Both the position numbers and the translations under genes were made by a program. From the NCBI RefSeq assembly GCF_004353845.1, contig NZ_CP037864.1, positions 2,294,001-2,358,000 of the forward strand: DNA of 64,000 nucleotides, written 5' to 3'. How positions within the stretch are numbered: position 1 is the stretch's first letter; the number at the start of each line of letters is the position of its first letter. Below the pieces are notes generated by a model. The model did not search any database. It saw only the letters and a program-made list of their open reading frames with translations, and had not been told where the DNA came from. The DNA comes from Citrobacter arsenatis. Lineage in GTDB: Bacteria; Pseudomonadota; Gammaproteobacteria; Enterobacterales; Enterobacteriaceae. Shown here one piece after another: positions 1 to 9,470 of the stretch.

Positions 1-274
1 AGTAGTAATAGCATTGCTGTGGATATTTCGGCTTGAAGAGAGTCACAGTATCTTGTGCAATATTATTTGTTATTGATATGTGAACGAATAGAGAGATAAC
101 CAACCTGAACGGGTTGCTTGCGGTAGATCACATTAACTAAATAACGTAATTCCGCTGTTTATTTCCATAATTGTCTACTTCCTTTCGCCTCTCAATACTT
201 GCCAGAGTGATGTGTCCGACAGTGTGAGTGATATTCCTGGTTAATGACCTATTACCTGATATTAAGGCACAAAA

Positions 275-1675
275 ATGACGATAACCTCTGTACTGACAAC
301 CCGAGATAAAATTGGCTACGGACTTGGCGATATGGCCAGCGCTCTGGTCTGGCAGACCGCGACCCTGTTCCTTGCCTATTTTTATACCGATGTATTTGGT
401 CTCCCAGCCGCCATCATGGGCACTATGTTTCTGTTGGTTCGCGTAGTGGATGCGTTTGTCGATCCTTGCATTGGCGCGTTGGTCGATCGCACCCAAACGC
501 GTTATGGTCGCTTTCGCCCTTGGCTGTTGTGGTTTGCGATTCCTTTCGGCGTCAGTTGCATCATTACATTTTACGTTCCTGATGCAGGTGCCACGGCTAA
601 AACCATTTATGCCTGCGTCACCTACGGCACCCTGAGTTTTATCTATTCGGCGATCAACGTACCTTATTGCGCGATGCCGGGTGCGCTAACGATGGATCCG
701 CATGAACGCCATTCGTTGCAGTCCTGGCGCTTTGCATTGTCTTTTATCGGTGGACTGATCGTGACCGTAATTGCGTTGCCGTTGGTTGCAACCTTGGGTA
801 AAGGTGATGCACAAACGGGCTATTTCTATGCCATGAGCCTGATGGGACTGCTGGGGATTATTCTCTTTTATACCTGCTTTTTCCTGACCAAAGAACGCTT
901 CACTCCTCGCCGCGACAGCTCAGGTTCAATGTGGGGCGATTTGAAGCTGTTGGCCGGTAACAGCCAGTGGCGCATAGTTTTTCTTTTCAATATTCTGCTG
1001 CTTACCGCTGTTGTTACCCGCGGTTCGGCGACCATGTATTACGTCAAATATGTCCTGTTAAGACCCGAGATGGTGTTCATGTTTATTGTGTCGGGCATGA
1101 TGGCGGCGCTGCTCGGCGCGTTGTTGTCCGCACGTTTGCTGGGCAAATTTGATCGCGTCCGCGCTTACCAGTGGACCATCCTCTCCTTTGTAGCCTTTGC
1201 AACCCTGATCTTCTTTATCCCGCCAGAACGCGTCTGGCTGATTTTTTCGCTCAATATTGTTTTTGGTTTTATTCAAAATCTGACGACGCCGCTGCAGTGG
1301 ACGATGTTCTCCGATGTGGTTGACTATGAAGAACACCGCAGCGGCAGACGACTGGACGGTCTGGTGTTTTCAACCGCGCTTTTTGCCATCAAGTTTGGCC
1401 TTGCGCTGGGCGGCGCTGTGGTGGGCTGGTTACTGGCGGCGGTGGATTACATGCCTAATGCCGCACATCAGAGCACGACAGTCATCACAACCATCAATGC
1501 GCTGTTTTCATTGATCCCTTCGCTGTTATTTCTGGGCATGGCGCTGCTGCTGATGGTTTACAAACTCAATAGCAAAACAACGGACAACATTGCGCGCGAA
1601 CTGGCGCAAAAGCGTGATCTTAACGCTGAGGCCAATATGCCACAGCCGGTATTGAATACTGTAATACAGGAGTGA
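275..1675 (+). CDS. GPH-family sugar/glycoside:cation symporter
   Basis: This gene encodes a 466-residue inner-membrane protein with about twelve hydrophobic segments. It belongs to the glycoside-pentoside-hexuronide (GPH) symporters, the family of MelB, YicJ and YagG. The N-terminus (DKIGYGLGDMAS) and the early RVVDAFVDPCIGALVDRTQTRYGRFRPW loop, cited here only by its core, are typical of the family. These proteins import a glycoside with Na+ or H+. The next gene, a cytoplasmic GH3 glycosidase, starts 3 bp after the stop, so the pair is almost certainly one operon for uptake and hydrolysis of a beta-linked glycoside or xyloside. A weak TAAGG precedes the ATG. The exact substrate cannot be read from the sequence. 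Family confidence is high. Confidence 0.9.
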   Translation: MTITSVLTTRDKIGYGLGDMASALVWQTATLFLAYFYTDVFGLPAAIMGTMFLLVRVVDAFVDPCIGALVDRTQTRYGRFRPWLLWFAIPFGVSCIITFYVPDAGATAKTIYACVTYGTLSFIYSAINVPYCAMPGALTMDPHERHSLQSWRFALSFIGGLIVTVIALPLVATLGKGDAQTGYFYAMSLMGLLGIILFYTCFFLTKERFTPRRDSSGSMWGDLKLLAGNSQWRIVFLFNILLLTAVVTRGSATMYYVKYVLLRPEMVFMFIVSGMMAALLGALLSARLLGKFDRVRAYQWTILSFVAFATLIFFIPPERVWLIFSLNIVFGFIQNLTTPLQWTMFSDVVDYEEHRSGRRLDGLVFSTALFAIKFGLALGGAVVGWLLAAVDYMPNAAHQSTTVITTINALFSLIPSLLFLGMALLLMVYKLNSKTTDNIARELAQKRDLNAEANMPQPVLNTVIQE

Positions 1676-1678
1676 GAG

Positions 1679-4054
1679 ATGAGACCGGACTATAAAGACG
1701 CAAAGCGCCCAGTCAATGAACGCGTGGCCGATTTGCTGGCGCGTATGACCCCGGAAGAAAAGTTCGCACAAATGCATGCGTATTGGCTGGTGCTCTCTGC
1801 AGATGGCGACCACCGGGAACGCAGCGACATGAGCGATGAGTTTGCTGGCGTAAGCGAGCAGGTGGCGCTTGCCGAGCGGCTGAAGATTGGTGTGGGGCAG
1901 ATTACTCGCCCGCTGGGTACCCACATCGTTGAGGCGAAAACGGGTGTGCGGGCGGCAAATCGACTGCAAAAAATGCTGGTTGAAGAGACTCGACTGGGCA
2001 TCCCCGCGCTGTTTCACGAGGAGTGCCTGGTGGGGTTGTTATGCAAAGATGCCACCTTGTTTCCCTCGTCGCTGAACTACGGTTCGACATGGGATCCTGA
2101 GCTGGTTGAGCGCGCCGCCAGGCAGATTGGTCAGGAGGCGCGTTCAACCGGATGCCGCCAGGGTCTGGCACCGGTGCTGGATGTCTCACGCGATGTCCGT
2201 TGGGGCAGGACGGAAGAAACCTTTGGTGAAGATCCCTGGCTGGTGGGGGTGATGGCCTGTGCCTATGTGCAGGGCTTGCAGGGCGAAAAACGCGATGTGC
2301 TGGCGACGCTGAAACACTACGTCGGGCATTCGTTTAGCGAAGGGGCGCGCAATCATGCGCCGGTGCATCTGGGGTTTTGCGAGCTTAACGATACCTTCCT
2401 GCTGCCGTTTGAGATGGCGGTAAAACGGGCCAATGCCGGATCGGTAATGCCTGCCTATCATGATATTGATAACCAGCCCGGGCACAGCGACAGCTACCTG
2501 CTAACCACAATTTTGCGCGAACAATGGGGGGTCGACGGGATCATCGTGGCGGATTACGGTGGTGTGAGTTTACTGCATCAGCATCACGGCGTGTCGCATG
2601 ATGCTGCGCAATCTGCGGCGCTGGCCTTTAACGCCGGACTCGACGTTGAGTTGCCGAAAGACGACTGTGCGCGCCATTTAGCCATGGCGGTAGAACGTCG
2701 CCTGATAACCATGACTAAAGTCGATGAGATTGTTACTCGTATCCTGACGGAGAAATTTCGTCTTGGCCTGTTCGAACAGCCATACACCGATGAGTCCGCG
2801 ATTGATTTACAGTCCGAGGAAACACGCAAGGTCGCACGTGATATTGCCACGAGCTCGATGACGCTACTGGAAAATAACGGTATTTTACCGCTGCAGGGTA
2901 AACCTCGCGTTGCGGTTATTGGCCCTACAGCGGACGATCCGCTGGCGCTGCTCAGCGGTTACAGCTTCCCGGTGCATCTGATCATTAGCGATATGGCCGA
3001 TAGCGCCGCGCAGGTGACGACCCCACTCGCCGCGTTGCGCCATTATCTGGGTGACGACCATGTCGACTACGCGAAGGGGTGTCATATCATTGAGACACGA
3101 CTGGCGGGCGCACCGGTGTTTCCCGGCGACAGCAGCGGCAGACCGATGCAGTCCTCTCCGGTCTCTACCGATCAACGTTTGATTCCTGAAGCGGTTGCCG
3201 TCGCCCGTCGCAACGATGTGGTGGTGGTCTGTGTGGGCGATCTGGCCGGACTTTTCCAGAGCGGCACGGTGGGAGAAGGCTCAGATACCGACAGTCTCAC
3301 TCTGCCAGGCGTACAGCAACAACTACTGGAGGCTCTGGTGGCGACGGGTAAACCGGTGGTGGTAGTAATGACCGGCGGTAGACCGTATAACCTGCAAGGG
3401 CTGGAAGATAACGTCGCCGGGCTGTTAATGGCGTGGGCGCCGGGTCAGGAAGGCGGCTGGGCCATTGCCGATGTGTTAACCGGACGGGCTGAGCCGCAGG
3501 GCAGACTAGTGGTGAGCGTGCCGAAAAGCGCAGGTGCCATGCCATATTACTACAATCACAAACTAAAAAGTGGCGGTACGCCGTTTGCGTTCCATTTTGG
3601 CTCCCGCTATCCCTTCGGCTACGGTAAAGGTTGGACTGAGTTTGCCTGCGAGGGCATTACGCTGCTGGGGCCGGACGTTCCGGTGGAGGGCGAAGTTGTG
3701 CTTCAGGTCGTGGTGCGTAACCGTGGCGAGCGTAGGGGAAGTGAAGTGGTGCAACTGTATGTCCACGACAAAGTAGCCTCGATGGTTCGCCCCGTTAAAG
3801 AGCTGAAAGCGTTTCAGCGCGTCACTCTGGACCCCGGCGCATGCGCGACGCTGACTTTTTATGTGCCGGTGGATATGCTCAACTTCACCCGCCGGGATGG
3901 CAAACGGGTGGTGGAACCCGGTGAGTTCGACCTGATGGTTGGGAATTCATCTGCGAACATCTGGGCGAGCACGACGGTCAATGTGGTCGGTACGCTACAG
4001 ATTATGCCGATAAACTGGCAGATGGTGAGCCGTTGCGTGGTGAACTGCGAGTAA
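1679..4054 (+). CDS. Glycoside hydrolase family 3 beta-glucosidase/beta-xylosidase
   Basis: This 791-residue enzyme has the GH3 architecture: an N-terminal TIM barrel, a C-terminal alpha/beta sandwich, and a fibronectin-III-like tail around VVQLYVHDKVASMVRPVKEL. The nucleophile motif GIIVADYGG places the catalytic aspartate near residue 292, and a KHYVGHS segment matches the family's Lys-His substrate-binding motif. No signal peptide is seen, so it should act in the cytoplasm on glycosides brought in by the upstream symporter. The gene is translationally close-coupled, with AGGAG inside the end of the upstream gene and the ATG 3 bp after its stop. Whether the true substrate is a glucoside, a xyloside or another beta-glycoside is not decidable here. 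Confidence 0.92.
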   Translation: MRPDYKDAKRPVNERVADLLARMTPEEKFAQMHAYWLVLSADGDHRERSDMSDEFAGVSEQVALAERLKIGVGQITRPLGTHIVEAKTGVRAANRLQKMLVEETRLGIPALFHEECLVGLLCKDATLFPSSLNYGSTWDPELVERAARQIGQEARSTGCRQGLAPVLDVSRDVRWGRTEETFGEDPWLVGVMACAYVQGLQGEKRDVLATLKHYVGHSFSEGARNHAPVHLGFCELNDTFLLPFEMAVKRANAGSVMPAYHDIDNQPGHSDSYLLTTILREQWGVDGIIVADYGGVSLLHQHHGVSHDAAQSAALAFNAGLDVELPKDDCARHLAMAVERRLITMTKVDEIVTRILTEKFRLGLFEQPYTDESAIDLQSEETRKVARDIATSSMTLLENNGILPLQGKPRVAVIGPTADDPLALLSGYSFPVHLIISDMADSAAQVTTPLAALRHYLGDDHVDYAKGCHIIETRLAGAPVFPGDSSGRPMQSSPVSTDQRLIPEAVAVARRNDVVVVCVGDLAGLFQSGTVGEGSDTDSLTLPGVQQQLLEALVATGKPVVVVMTGGRPYNLQGLEDNVAGLLMAWAPGQEGGWAIADVLTGRAEPQGRLVVSVPKSAGAMPYYYNHKLKSGGTPFAFHFGSRYPFGYGKGWTEFACEGITLLGPDVPVEGEVVLQVVVRNRGERRGSEVVQLYVHDKVASMVRPVKELKAFQRVTLDPGACATLTFYVPVDMLNFTRRDGKRVVEPGEFDLMVGNSSANIWASTTVNVVGTLQIMPINWQMVSRCVVNCE

Positions 4055-4059
4055 ACGTT

Positions 4060-4165
4060 AAAAAAAAGCCCATCGTGGGAGATGGGCAAAGACTACACAC
4101 AGCAATTCGTTGTTTCACTCAGGGGATTTCCATGCTTATAAATCAATGTGTTGATTTCAAGCCAT
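4060..4165 (-). ncRNA. rprA: RprA, Hfq-dependent small RNA activating rpoS translation
   Basis: The minus strand carries a close match, recognised from memory, to E. coli RprA. It has the 5' ATAAATCAA-type stem, the conserved core beginning GCATGGAAATCCCCTGAGTG that pairs with the rpoS leader, and the terminal hairpin GCCCATC/GATGGGC followed by eight U. The length of 106 nt equals that of E. coli, and the position next to ydiK is the same. RprA is made under control of the Rcs phosphorelay and opens the rpoS leader for translation; it also represses csgD and ydaM. Its 3' end lies 5 bp from the stop of the convergent GH3 gene, so its hairpin may also limit transcription between the two. Confidence 0.93.
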
Positions 4166-4171
4166 GGGCTA

Positions 4172-4177
4172 ATAGTA
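4172..4177 (-). promoter_or_regulatory. -10 element of the rprA promoter
   Basis: On the minus strand TACTAT ends 7 nt before the inferred RprA 5' end at 4165, which is ideal spacing for a sigma-70 -10 box. No good -35 is present at 17 bp (TCGACG), as expected for a promoter that needs an activator such as RcsB. Confidence 0.55.
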
Positions 4178-4309
4178 GGCATTGTGATTTTTTACGTCGA
4201 TCAGATTCATCTCAATAGTTTAAAAACTGTAAAGAATTTGCGACACAAATGAGTCTTTAAAGAAGAAGGAAGTTGGGATTAAAGCAGTCTGCGAGAGGGA
4301 TCGGTTAGC

Positions 4310-4342
4310 ATCGTTAAACAATCAGGCGGCAGAGCCGCCTGA
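4310..4342 (-). terminator. Intrinsic terminator of ydiK
   Basis: A 9-bp stem TCAGGCGGC/GCCGCCTGA with a 3-nt loop lies 8 bp beyond the ydiK stop on the minus strand and is followed by TTGTTTAAC. It is positioned to end the ydiK transcript upstream of rprA. Confidence 0.75.
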
Positions 4343-4349
4343 CTTAGGG

Positions 4350-5459
4350 TTACTTATTGCGTTCTATTTCAGCAATTTCTTCGAGAATTTCATCCGGATC
4401 GCTACCCGGCGCAGGGGCTTCGTTTACCCATGCTGAGAACAGACGCCAGGAGACGGCCAGTACCACCGGGCCGATAAACAGACCAATCATGCCGAAGGCA
4501 ATTAGTCCACCGATGACCCCAGAGAGAATCAGGATCAGCGGCAAATCGGCACCCATGCGAATCAGCATCGGGCGAATGACGTTATCCAGCGTGCCGACCA
4601 CGCCGCTCCAGACCAGCAGAACCGTGCCCCAGGTTGAATCGCCCGTCCAGTACAGCCAGATAATAGCCGGGACCAGCACCGGCAACGGCCCCAGTTGCAC
4701 CAGGCATGACAGGATCATCAATACCGCCAGCAGTGTGGCATACGGCACGCCGGTTACCGCCAGACCAATGCCGCCGAGAACCGCCTGCACCAGTGCGGTG
4801 ACCACAACGCCTAATGCGACGGCGCGAATGGCCTGCGCCGCCAGCAGAATGGCGGCATCGCCGCGTTTGGATGCCAGGCGGCAAGCGAAGTGGCGAATAC
4901 CGAACGCCACCTGCTCACCACGCCAGTACAACAGAGCGCTGAACAGCAGCATCAGACCGCAGTGCATCATAAAACGGCCAATATGTGCAGCCTGTCCGAC
5001 AAACCAGGTGGTTGTCGTGCCGATATAAGGACGAACTTTAGCCATAATGGCCGAGCCCCCCATATCCAGCAGACTGTGCCATGCGGCATACATTTTGGCG
5101 CCGACCAACGGGATACTGTTCAGCCACGCCAGATCTGGTAACGTCATATCGCCTGCGGTTACGGCGTGGATCAACGGTCCGCTGCCGTCAACAATACTGT
5201 TAACCAGCAGCGCGATAGGAATGATGAACAACAGTACCAATAATAGAGTCATCACCAGCACGGCCAGCGAGCGGCGTCCCCAGAGTAATTTTTGTAAGCG
5301 TAACAGGATAGGCCAGGTTGCAATGACCACCGTACCCGCCCATGCAAAACCGAGGATAAAGGGCTGAACAATCCAGAGACAGGCCACAATCATGATGGCT
5401 AAAAACAGCACCGATAGCAGCACTTGTGCAATATCCCTGGGCTGACGGAAATTTACCAT
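4350..5459 (-). CDS. ydiK: YdiK, AI-2E/PerM-family membrane protein
   Basis: The product is a 369-residue polytopic inner-membrane protein of the AI-2E transporter (UPF0118/PerM) family, close to E. coli YdiK in length and place. Strongly hydrophobic stretches lie at the N-terminus (about residues 10-70), in the middle (about 150-260) and in the C-terminal third (about 270-340). The tail is short, acidic and soluble. Members have been linked to export of signalling molecules or ions, but the role of YdiK itself is not established. It is transcribed divergently from ydiJ, and the shared 213-bp gap contains a PurR-like half-palindrome. The terminator follows directly. Confidence 0.93.
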   Translation of the reverse strand: MVNFRQPRDIAQVLLSVLFLAIMIVACLWIVQPFILGFAWAGTVVIATWPILLRLQKLLWGRRSLAVLVMTLLLVLLFIIPIALLVNSIVDGSGPLIHAVTAGDMTLPDLAWLNSIPLVGAKMYAAWHSLLDMGGSAIMAKVRPYIGTTTTWFVGQAAHIGRFMMHCGLMLLFSALLYWRGEQVAFGIRHFACRLASKRGDAAILLAAQAIRAVALGVVVTALVQAVLGGIGLAVTGVPYATLLAVLMILSCLVQLGPLPVLVPAIIWLYWTGDSTWGTVLLVWSGVVGTLDNVIRPMLIRMGADLPLILILSGVIGGLIAFGMIGLFIGPVVLAVSWRLFSAWVNEAPAPGSDPDEILEEIAEIERNK

Positions 5460-5623
5460 AAATACTTTTCACCTTTGTCTTTGCGCCAGAACGTTGACGC
5501 GACGTGAACACTTAAATGACGCCCTGTAATGATGAGCAATTTCAGCGGTTTTGAACAGGCGGATTCTGCCTGTAAATCTGCTGAGCGTATTAGAAAAAAA
5601 TGTGATACAACAAACAAAGCAAC

Positions 5624-5639
5624 ACGCAAACGATTAAAT
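5624..5639 (+). promoter_or_regulatory. Possible PurR box between ydiK and ydiJ
   Basis: ACGCAAACGATTAAAT matches the left half of the PurR consensus (ACGCAAACGTTTNCNT) exactly, but the right half is degenerate. I recall ydiK being listed as a PurR target in E. coli, which would fit. The call rests on one half site. Confidence 0.4.
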
Positions 5640-5672
5640 TCACAACACGGACCGCAGGAAAGGGTCACTATA

Positions 5673-8600
5673 ATGATTCCACAAATTTCTCAGGCGCCAG
5701 GTGTCGTTCAACTGGTGCTCAATTTTTTGCAGGCGCTGGAGCAGCAAGGATTTACGGGCGATACGGCAACGAGCTATGCCGATCGTCTGACAATGTCGAC
5801 GGATAACAGTATTTATCAGCTGCTTCCTGATGCTGTCGTTTTCCCTCGTTCAACCGCAGATGTGGCGCTAATCGCTCGTCTGGCGGCGGAACCTCTTTTC
5901 TCTTCGCTGATTTTTACCCCGCGCGGCGGCGGCACAGGGACCAACGGTCAGGCGCTGAATCAGGGCATTATTGTTGATATGTCCCGCTATATGAGCCGCA
6001 TCATTGAAATCAATGTGCAGGAAGGTTGGGTGCGGGTCGAAGCCGGGGTGATAAAAGACCAGCTTAACCAGTTTCTGAAGCCTTACGGCTATTTCTTCGC
6101 CCCCGAATTATCCACCAGTAACCGGGCAACGCTGGGGGGGATGATCAATACCGACGCATCAGGGCAAGGTTCGCTGGTTTACGGTAAAACCTCCGATCAC
6201 GTGCTGGGTATCCGCGCGGTGTTGATGGGCGGCGATATTCTTGATACTCAGCCAATGCCGGTCGAACTTGCCCAAACCCTGGGAAATAGCAATACCACTA
6301 TTGGCCGCATCTACAAGACGGTTTATGACCGTTGCCGCGATAACCGACAGCTGATCGTTGATAAATTTCCGAAGCTTAATCGCTTCCTGACCGGTTACGA
6401 TCTGCGGCACGTCTTTAATGATGAGATGACCGAATTTGATTTAACCCGCATTCTAACCGGCTCAGAAGGGACGCTGGCGTTTATCACTGAAGCCCGTCTG
6501 GATATCACGCCGCTGCCCAAAGTAAGACAACTGGTTAACGTCAAGTACGACTCTTTCGACTCGGCGTTGCGTAATGCCCCGGTGATGGTGGAGGCGCGTG
6601 CGCTGTCGGTAGAAACCGTCGACTCCAAAGTGCTTAATCTGGCGCGGGAAGACATCGTCTGGCACTCGGTAAGTGAATTGATTACCGATGTACCTGATAA
6701 AGAGATGCTGGGTCTGAACATTGTAGAATTTGCCGGTGACGACGAAGCATTGATTGATTCGCAGGTCAGCGCACTGTGTGAACGTCTGGATGGCTTAATC
6801 GCTCGTCAGGAAGCGGGCGTCATCGGCTGGCAGCTATGTACTGAACTGGCGGGCGTTGAACGTATTTACGCCATGCGTAAAAAGGCCGTCGGTCTGCTGG
6901 GGAACGCAAAAGGTGCTGCGAAGCCGATTCCGTTTGCTGAGGACACCTGCGTCCCGCCGGAACATCTGGCTGATTATATTGCCGAGTTCCGCGCGCTGCT
7001 CGATAGCCATGGTCTCAGTTACGGCATGTTTGGTCACGTAGACGCAGGTGTACTGCACGTCAGACCGGCGCTGGATATGTGCGATCCGCAGCAGGAAGTG
7101 CTGATGAAGCGCATTTCTGATGATGTCGTCGCGCTGACGGCAAAATATGGCGGTCTGCTGTGGGGCGAGCACGGGAAAGGTTTTCGTGCAGAATACAGCC
7201 CGGCGTTCTTCGGTGAGGAGCTGTATCGCGAACTGCGTAAAGTGAAATCGGTGTTTGATCCGCAAAACCGGCTGAATCCGGGGAAAATCTGTCCACCGGA
7301 AGGCGTTGATGCGCCGATGATGAAAGTGGACGCGGTGAAGCGCGGAACGTATGACCGCCAGATCCCGCTGGCAGTACGCCAGGAGTGGCGCGGGGCAATG
7401 GAGTGTAACGGTAACGGGTTGTGCTTTAACTTCGATGCGAAAAGCCCGATGTGTCCGTCGATGAAAATCAGCCTTAACCGTATCCATTCGCCAAAAGGAC
7501 GAGCCACGCTGGTGCGTGAATGGCTGCGTCTGCTAGCAGACCGTGGAATTGACCCGGTACAGCTGGAGAAAGAGCTACCGGAAAAACGCGCCAGTTTACG
7601 TACGCTGATTGCCCGTACCCGCAACAGCTGGCATGCGCGCAAGGGTGAATACGATTTCTCGCACGAAGTGAAAGAGGCGATGTCCGGCTGTCTGGCGTGT
7701 AAAGCCTGTTCCACACAGTGTCCGATTAAAATCGATGTACCGGAGTTTCGCTCGCGCTTCCTGCAATTGTATCACACGCGTTATCTGCGCCCGTTACGCG
7801 ATCACATGGTGGCGACCGTTGAGAGCTATGCGCCGCTAATGGCGCGCGCACCCAAAACGTTTAACTTCTTCATCAACCAGCCGCTGGTGCGGAATCTGGC
7901 TAAAAAGCACATCGGTATGGTCGATTTACCGCTGTTGTCAGCGCCATCGCTTCAACGTCAGCTGGTTGGCCATCGTTCAGCCAATATGACGCTGGAACAG
8001 CTTGAACTACTCAGCCCGGAACTAAAAGCCCGTACGGTGCTGGTGGTGCAGGATCCGTTCACCAGCTATTACGATGCGCAGGTGGTGGCTGATTTTATAC
8101 GCCTGGTTGAAAAGCTGGATCTGCATCCGGTACTGCTGCCTTTCTCGCCAAACGGCAAGGCTCAGCATATTAAGGGCTTTTTAAACCGTTTTGCTAAAAC
8201 CGCGAAGAAAACATCTGAGTTTCTCAATCGGGTGGCAAAGCTGAATATTCCAATGGTGGGGGTCGATCCGGCGCTGGTGCTGTGTTATCGCGACGAATAC
8301 AAACTGGTACTCGGGGAGCAACGGGGCGATTTCCATGTGTTATTGGCCAACGAATGGTTATCGACAGTTGTGGCGTCACAGCAGCCAGTCGCTGTGGGCG
8401 GTGAACCGTGGTACTTCTTTGGACACTGTACCGAAGTGACGGCTCTGCCGGGCGCGCCTGCGCAGTGGACGGATATTTTTGCCCGCTTTGGCGCAAAACT
8501 AGAGAACGTCAGCGTGGGGTGCTGTGGAATGGCGGGCACCTATGGTCACGAAGTGAAGAATCATCAGAACTCACTGGGGATCTATGAGCTATCATGGCAC

Positions 8601-8729
8601 CAGGCAATGCAACGATTGCCGCGTAACCGTTGTCTGGCTACCGGATACTCCTGTCGCAGTCAGGTTAAACGCGTTGAAGGCACGGGCGTTCGCCATCCAT
8701 TACAGGCACTGCTGGAGATTATAGGATGA
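5673..8729 (+). CDS. ydiJ: YdiJ, FAD-linked 2-hydroxyacid dehydrogenase with Fe-S domain
   Basis: The product is a large fused flavoprotein of 1018 residues when started at the ATG behind AGGAAAGGG. That equals E. coli YdiJ, and the open frame upstream from 5529 is not needed. An N-terminal FAD-binding PCMH domain carries PRGGGTGTNGQ and is followed by a lactate/D-2-hydroxyglutarate dehydrogenase-type C-domain. A ferredoxin-like segment CLACKACSTQCPIKIDVPEF comes next, and a CCG-type domain (VGCCGMAGTYGHE) closes the protein. The family oxidises D-2-hydroxyacids, with D-2-hydroxyglutarate proposed for YdiJ, and passes electrons through the Fe-S domain. The stop overlaps the menI start by 4 bp (ATGA), indicating coupled translation. 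Confidence 0.95.
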   Translation: MIPQISQAPGVVQLVLNFLQALEQQGFTGDTATSYADRLTMSTDNSIYQLLPDAVVFPRSTADVALIARLAAEPLFSSLIFTPRGGGTGTNGQALNQGIIVDMSRYMSRIIEINVQEGWVRVEAGVIKDQLNQFLKPYGYFFAPELSTSNRATLGGMINTDASGQGSLVYGKTSDHVLGIRAVLMGGDILDTQPMPVELAQTLGNSNTTIGRIYKTVYDRCRDNRQLIVDKFPKLNRFLTGYDLRHVFNDEMTEFDLTRILTGSEGTLAFITEARLDITPLPKVRQLVNVKYDSFDSALRNAPVMVEARALSVETVDSKVLNLAREDIVWHSVSELITDVPDKEMLGLNIVEFAGDDEALIDSQVSALCERLDGLIARQEAGVIGWQLCTELAGVERIYAMRKKAVGLLGNAKGAAKPIPFAEDTCVPPEHLADYIAEFRALLDSHGLSYGMFGHVDAGVLHVRPALDMCDPQQEVLMKRISDDVVALTAKYGGLLWGEHGKGFRAEYSPAFFGEELYRELRKVKSVFDPQNRLNPGKICPPEGVDAPMMKVDAVKRGTYDRQIPLAVRQEWRGAMECNGNGLCFNFDAKSPMCPSMKISLNRIHSPKGRATLVREWLRLLADRGIDPVQLEKELPEKRASLRTLIARTRNSWHARKGEYDFSHEVKEAMSGCLACKACSTQCPIKIDVPEFRSRFLQLYHTRYLRPLRDHMVATVESYAPLMARAPKTFNFFINQPLVRNLAKKHIGMVDLPLLSAPSLQRQLVGHRSANMTLEQLELLSPELKARTVLVVQDPFTSYYDAQVVADFIRLVEKLDLHPVLLPFSPNGKAQHIKGFLNRFAKTAKKTSEFLNRVAKLNIPMVGVDPALVLCYRDEYKLVLGEQRGDFHVLLANEWLSTVVASQQPVAVGGEPWYFFGHCTEVTALPGAPAQWTDIFARFGAKLENVSVGCCGMAGTYGHEVKNHQNSLGIYELSWHQAMQRLPRNRCLATGYSCRSQVKRVEGTGVRHPLQALLEIIG

Positions 8730-9136
8730 TCTGGAAACGTGAAGTCACACTCGAGGCGCTCAATGCTATGGGTGAAGGAAACATGGTGGGGCTGCTCGAT
8801 ATTCGTTTTGTGCACATTGGCGATGATACGCTGGAAGCCACGATGCCGGTGGATCACCGTACCAAACAACCTTTTGGTCTGCTGCACGGTGGCGCGTCCG
8901 TAGTACTGGCGGAAAGTATTGGTTCGGTGGCCGGCTACCTGTGTACCCACGGGGAACAGAAAGTGGTGGGCCTGGAGGTTAACGCCAACCATATTCGCTC
9001 TGCGCGGGAAGGGCGCGTCAGAGGGGTATGTCGCGCGGTACATACCGGCTCTCGTCATCAGGTGTGGCAAATCGAAATCTTCGATGAGCAGGGACGATTG
9101 TGCTGCACGTCGCGTCTGACAACCGCAATTTTGTGA
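8726..9136 (+). CDS. menI: MenI (YdiI), 1,4-dihydroxy-2-naphthoyl-CoA thioesterase
   Basis: This 136-residue hotdog-fold thioesterase matches YdiI/MenI, which hydrolyses 1,4-dihydroxy-2-naphthoyl-CoA in menaquinone synthesis and also acts on other aryl- and acyl-CoAs. The active-site helix GLLHGGASVVLAESIGS places His54 and Glu63 at the positions known from the E. coli enzyme. It starts inside the ydiJ stop codon. It is cytoplasmic. The link to menaquinone suits a genome rich in anaerobic reductases such as ttr and ydh. Confidence 0.95.
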   Translation: MIWKREVTLEALNAMGEGNMVGLLDIRFVHIGDDTLEATMPVDHRTKQPFGLLHGGASVVLAESIGSVAGYLCTHGEQKVVGLEVNANHIRSAREGRVRGVCRAVHTGSRHQVWQIEIFDEQGRLCCTSRLTTAIL

Positions 9137-9213
9137 TGCATATTGCTTTTGGTCATTATCTGCACAGCGAATGGTGTTATACTGTGCAGGTTTTGAACAC
9201 AAGCGAGGATGAT

Positions 9214-9402
9214 ATGTCTACCCAATTAGACCCGGCCCAACTGGCAATAGAATTTTTACGTCGTGATAAAACCGATCTTTCACCGGCTCAGTACCTGAAA
9301 AGACTGAAACAGCTTGAGCTGGAGTTTGCAGATCTGTTGGCGCTCTCTTCCACTGAACTGAAAGAAGAGATCTATTTTGCCTGGCGCATGGGCGTTCATT
9401 GA
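9214..9402 (+). CDS. ydiH: YdiH, small conserved protein
   Basis: The product is a 62-residue protein identical in length and position to E. coli YdiH. It starts MSTQLDPAQLAIEFLRRDKT and ends with an aromatic-rich EEIYFAWRMGVH. The ATG at 9214 follows GCGAGGATGAT and is preferred over the longer in-frame start at 9100, which would overlap menI. It is largely helical and charged, without signal peptide or membrane segment. No function is known. A strong terminator follows. Confidence 0.9.
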   Translation: MSTQLDPAQLAIEFLRRDKTDLSPAQYLKRLKQLELEFADLLALSSTELKEEIYFAWRMGVH

Positions 9403-9425
9403 TTCCGGTATGCTTATCGTAATAA

Positions 9426-9456
9426 AACCCCGACCCGCGTTCGGGGTTATTTTTTT
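9426..9456 (+). terminator. Bidirectional intrinsic terminator after ydiH
   Basis: The stem AACCCCGA/TCGGGGTT with a 7-nt loop is followed by ATTTTTTT on the plus strand and by TTTATT on the minus strand. It can serve both ydiH and the convergent gene that ends at 9471. Confidence 0.85.
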
Positions 9457-9470
9457 GCCTTAGATCTTAA

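Noticed and set aside
137..496. A minus-strand frame across the start of the first symporter gene
   Set aside because: It overlaps the conserved N-terminus of the symporter and has no recognisable features; positions 1-274 hold no gene I can support.
4357..5028. A 223-codon plus-strand frame opposite ydiK
   Set aside because: Antisense to a conserved membrane protein, with low-complexity Ser/Thr/Arg-rich translation.
5529..5672. A longer YdiJ with 48 extra residues
   Set aside because: The ATG at 5673 has a strong RBS and gives the E. coli length; the extra part shows no conservation that I recognise.
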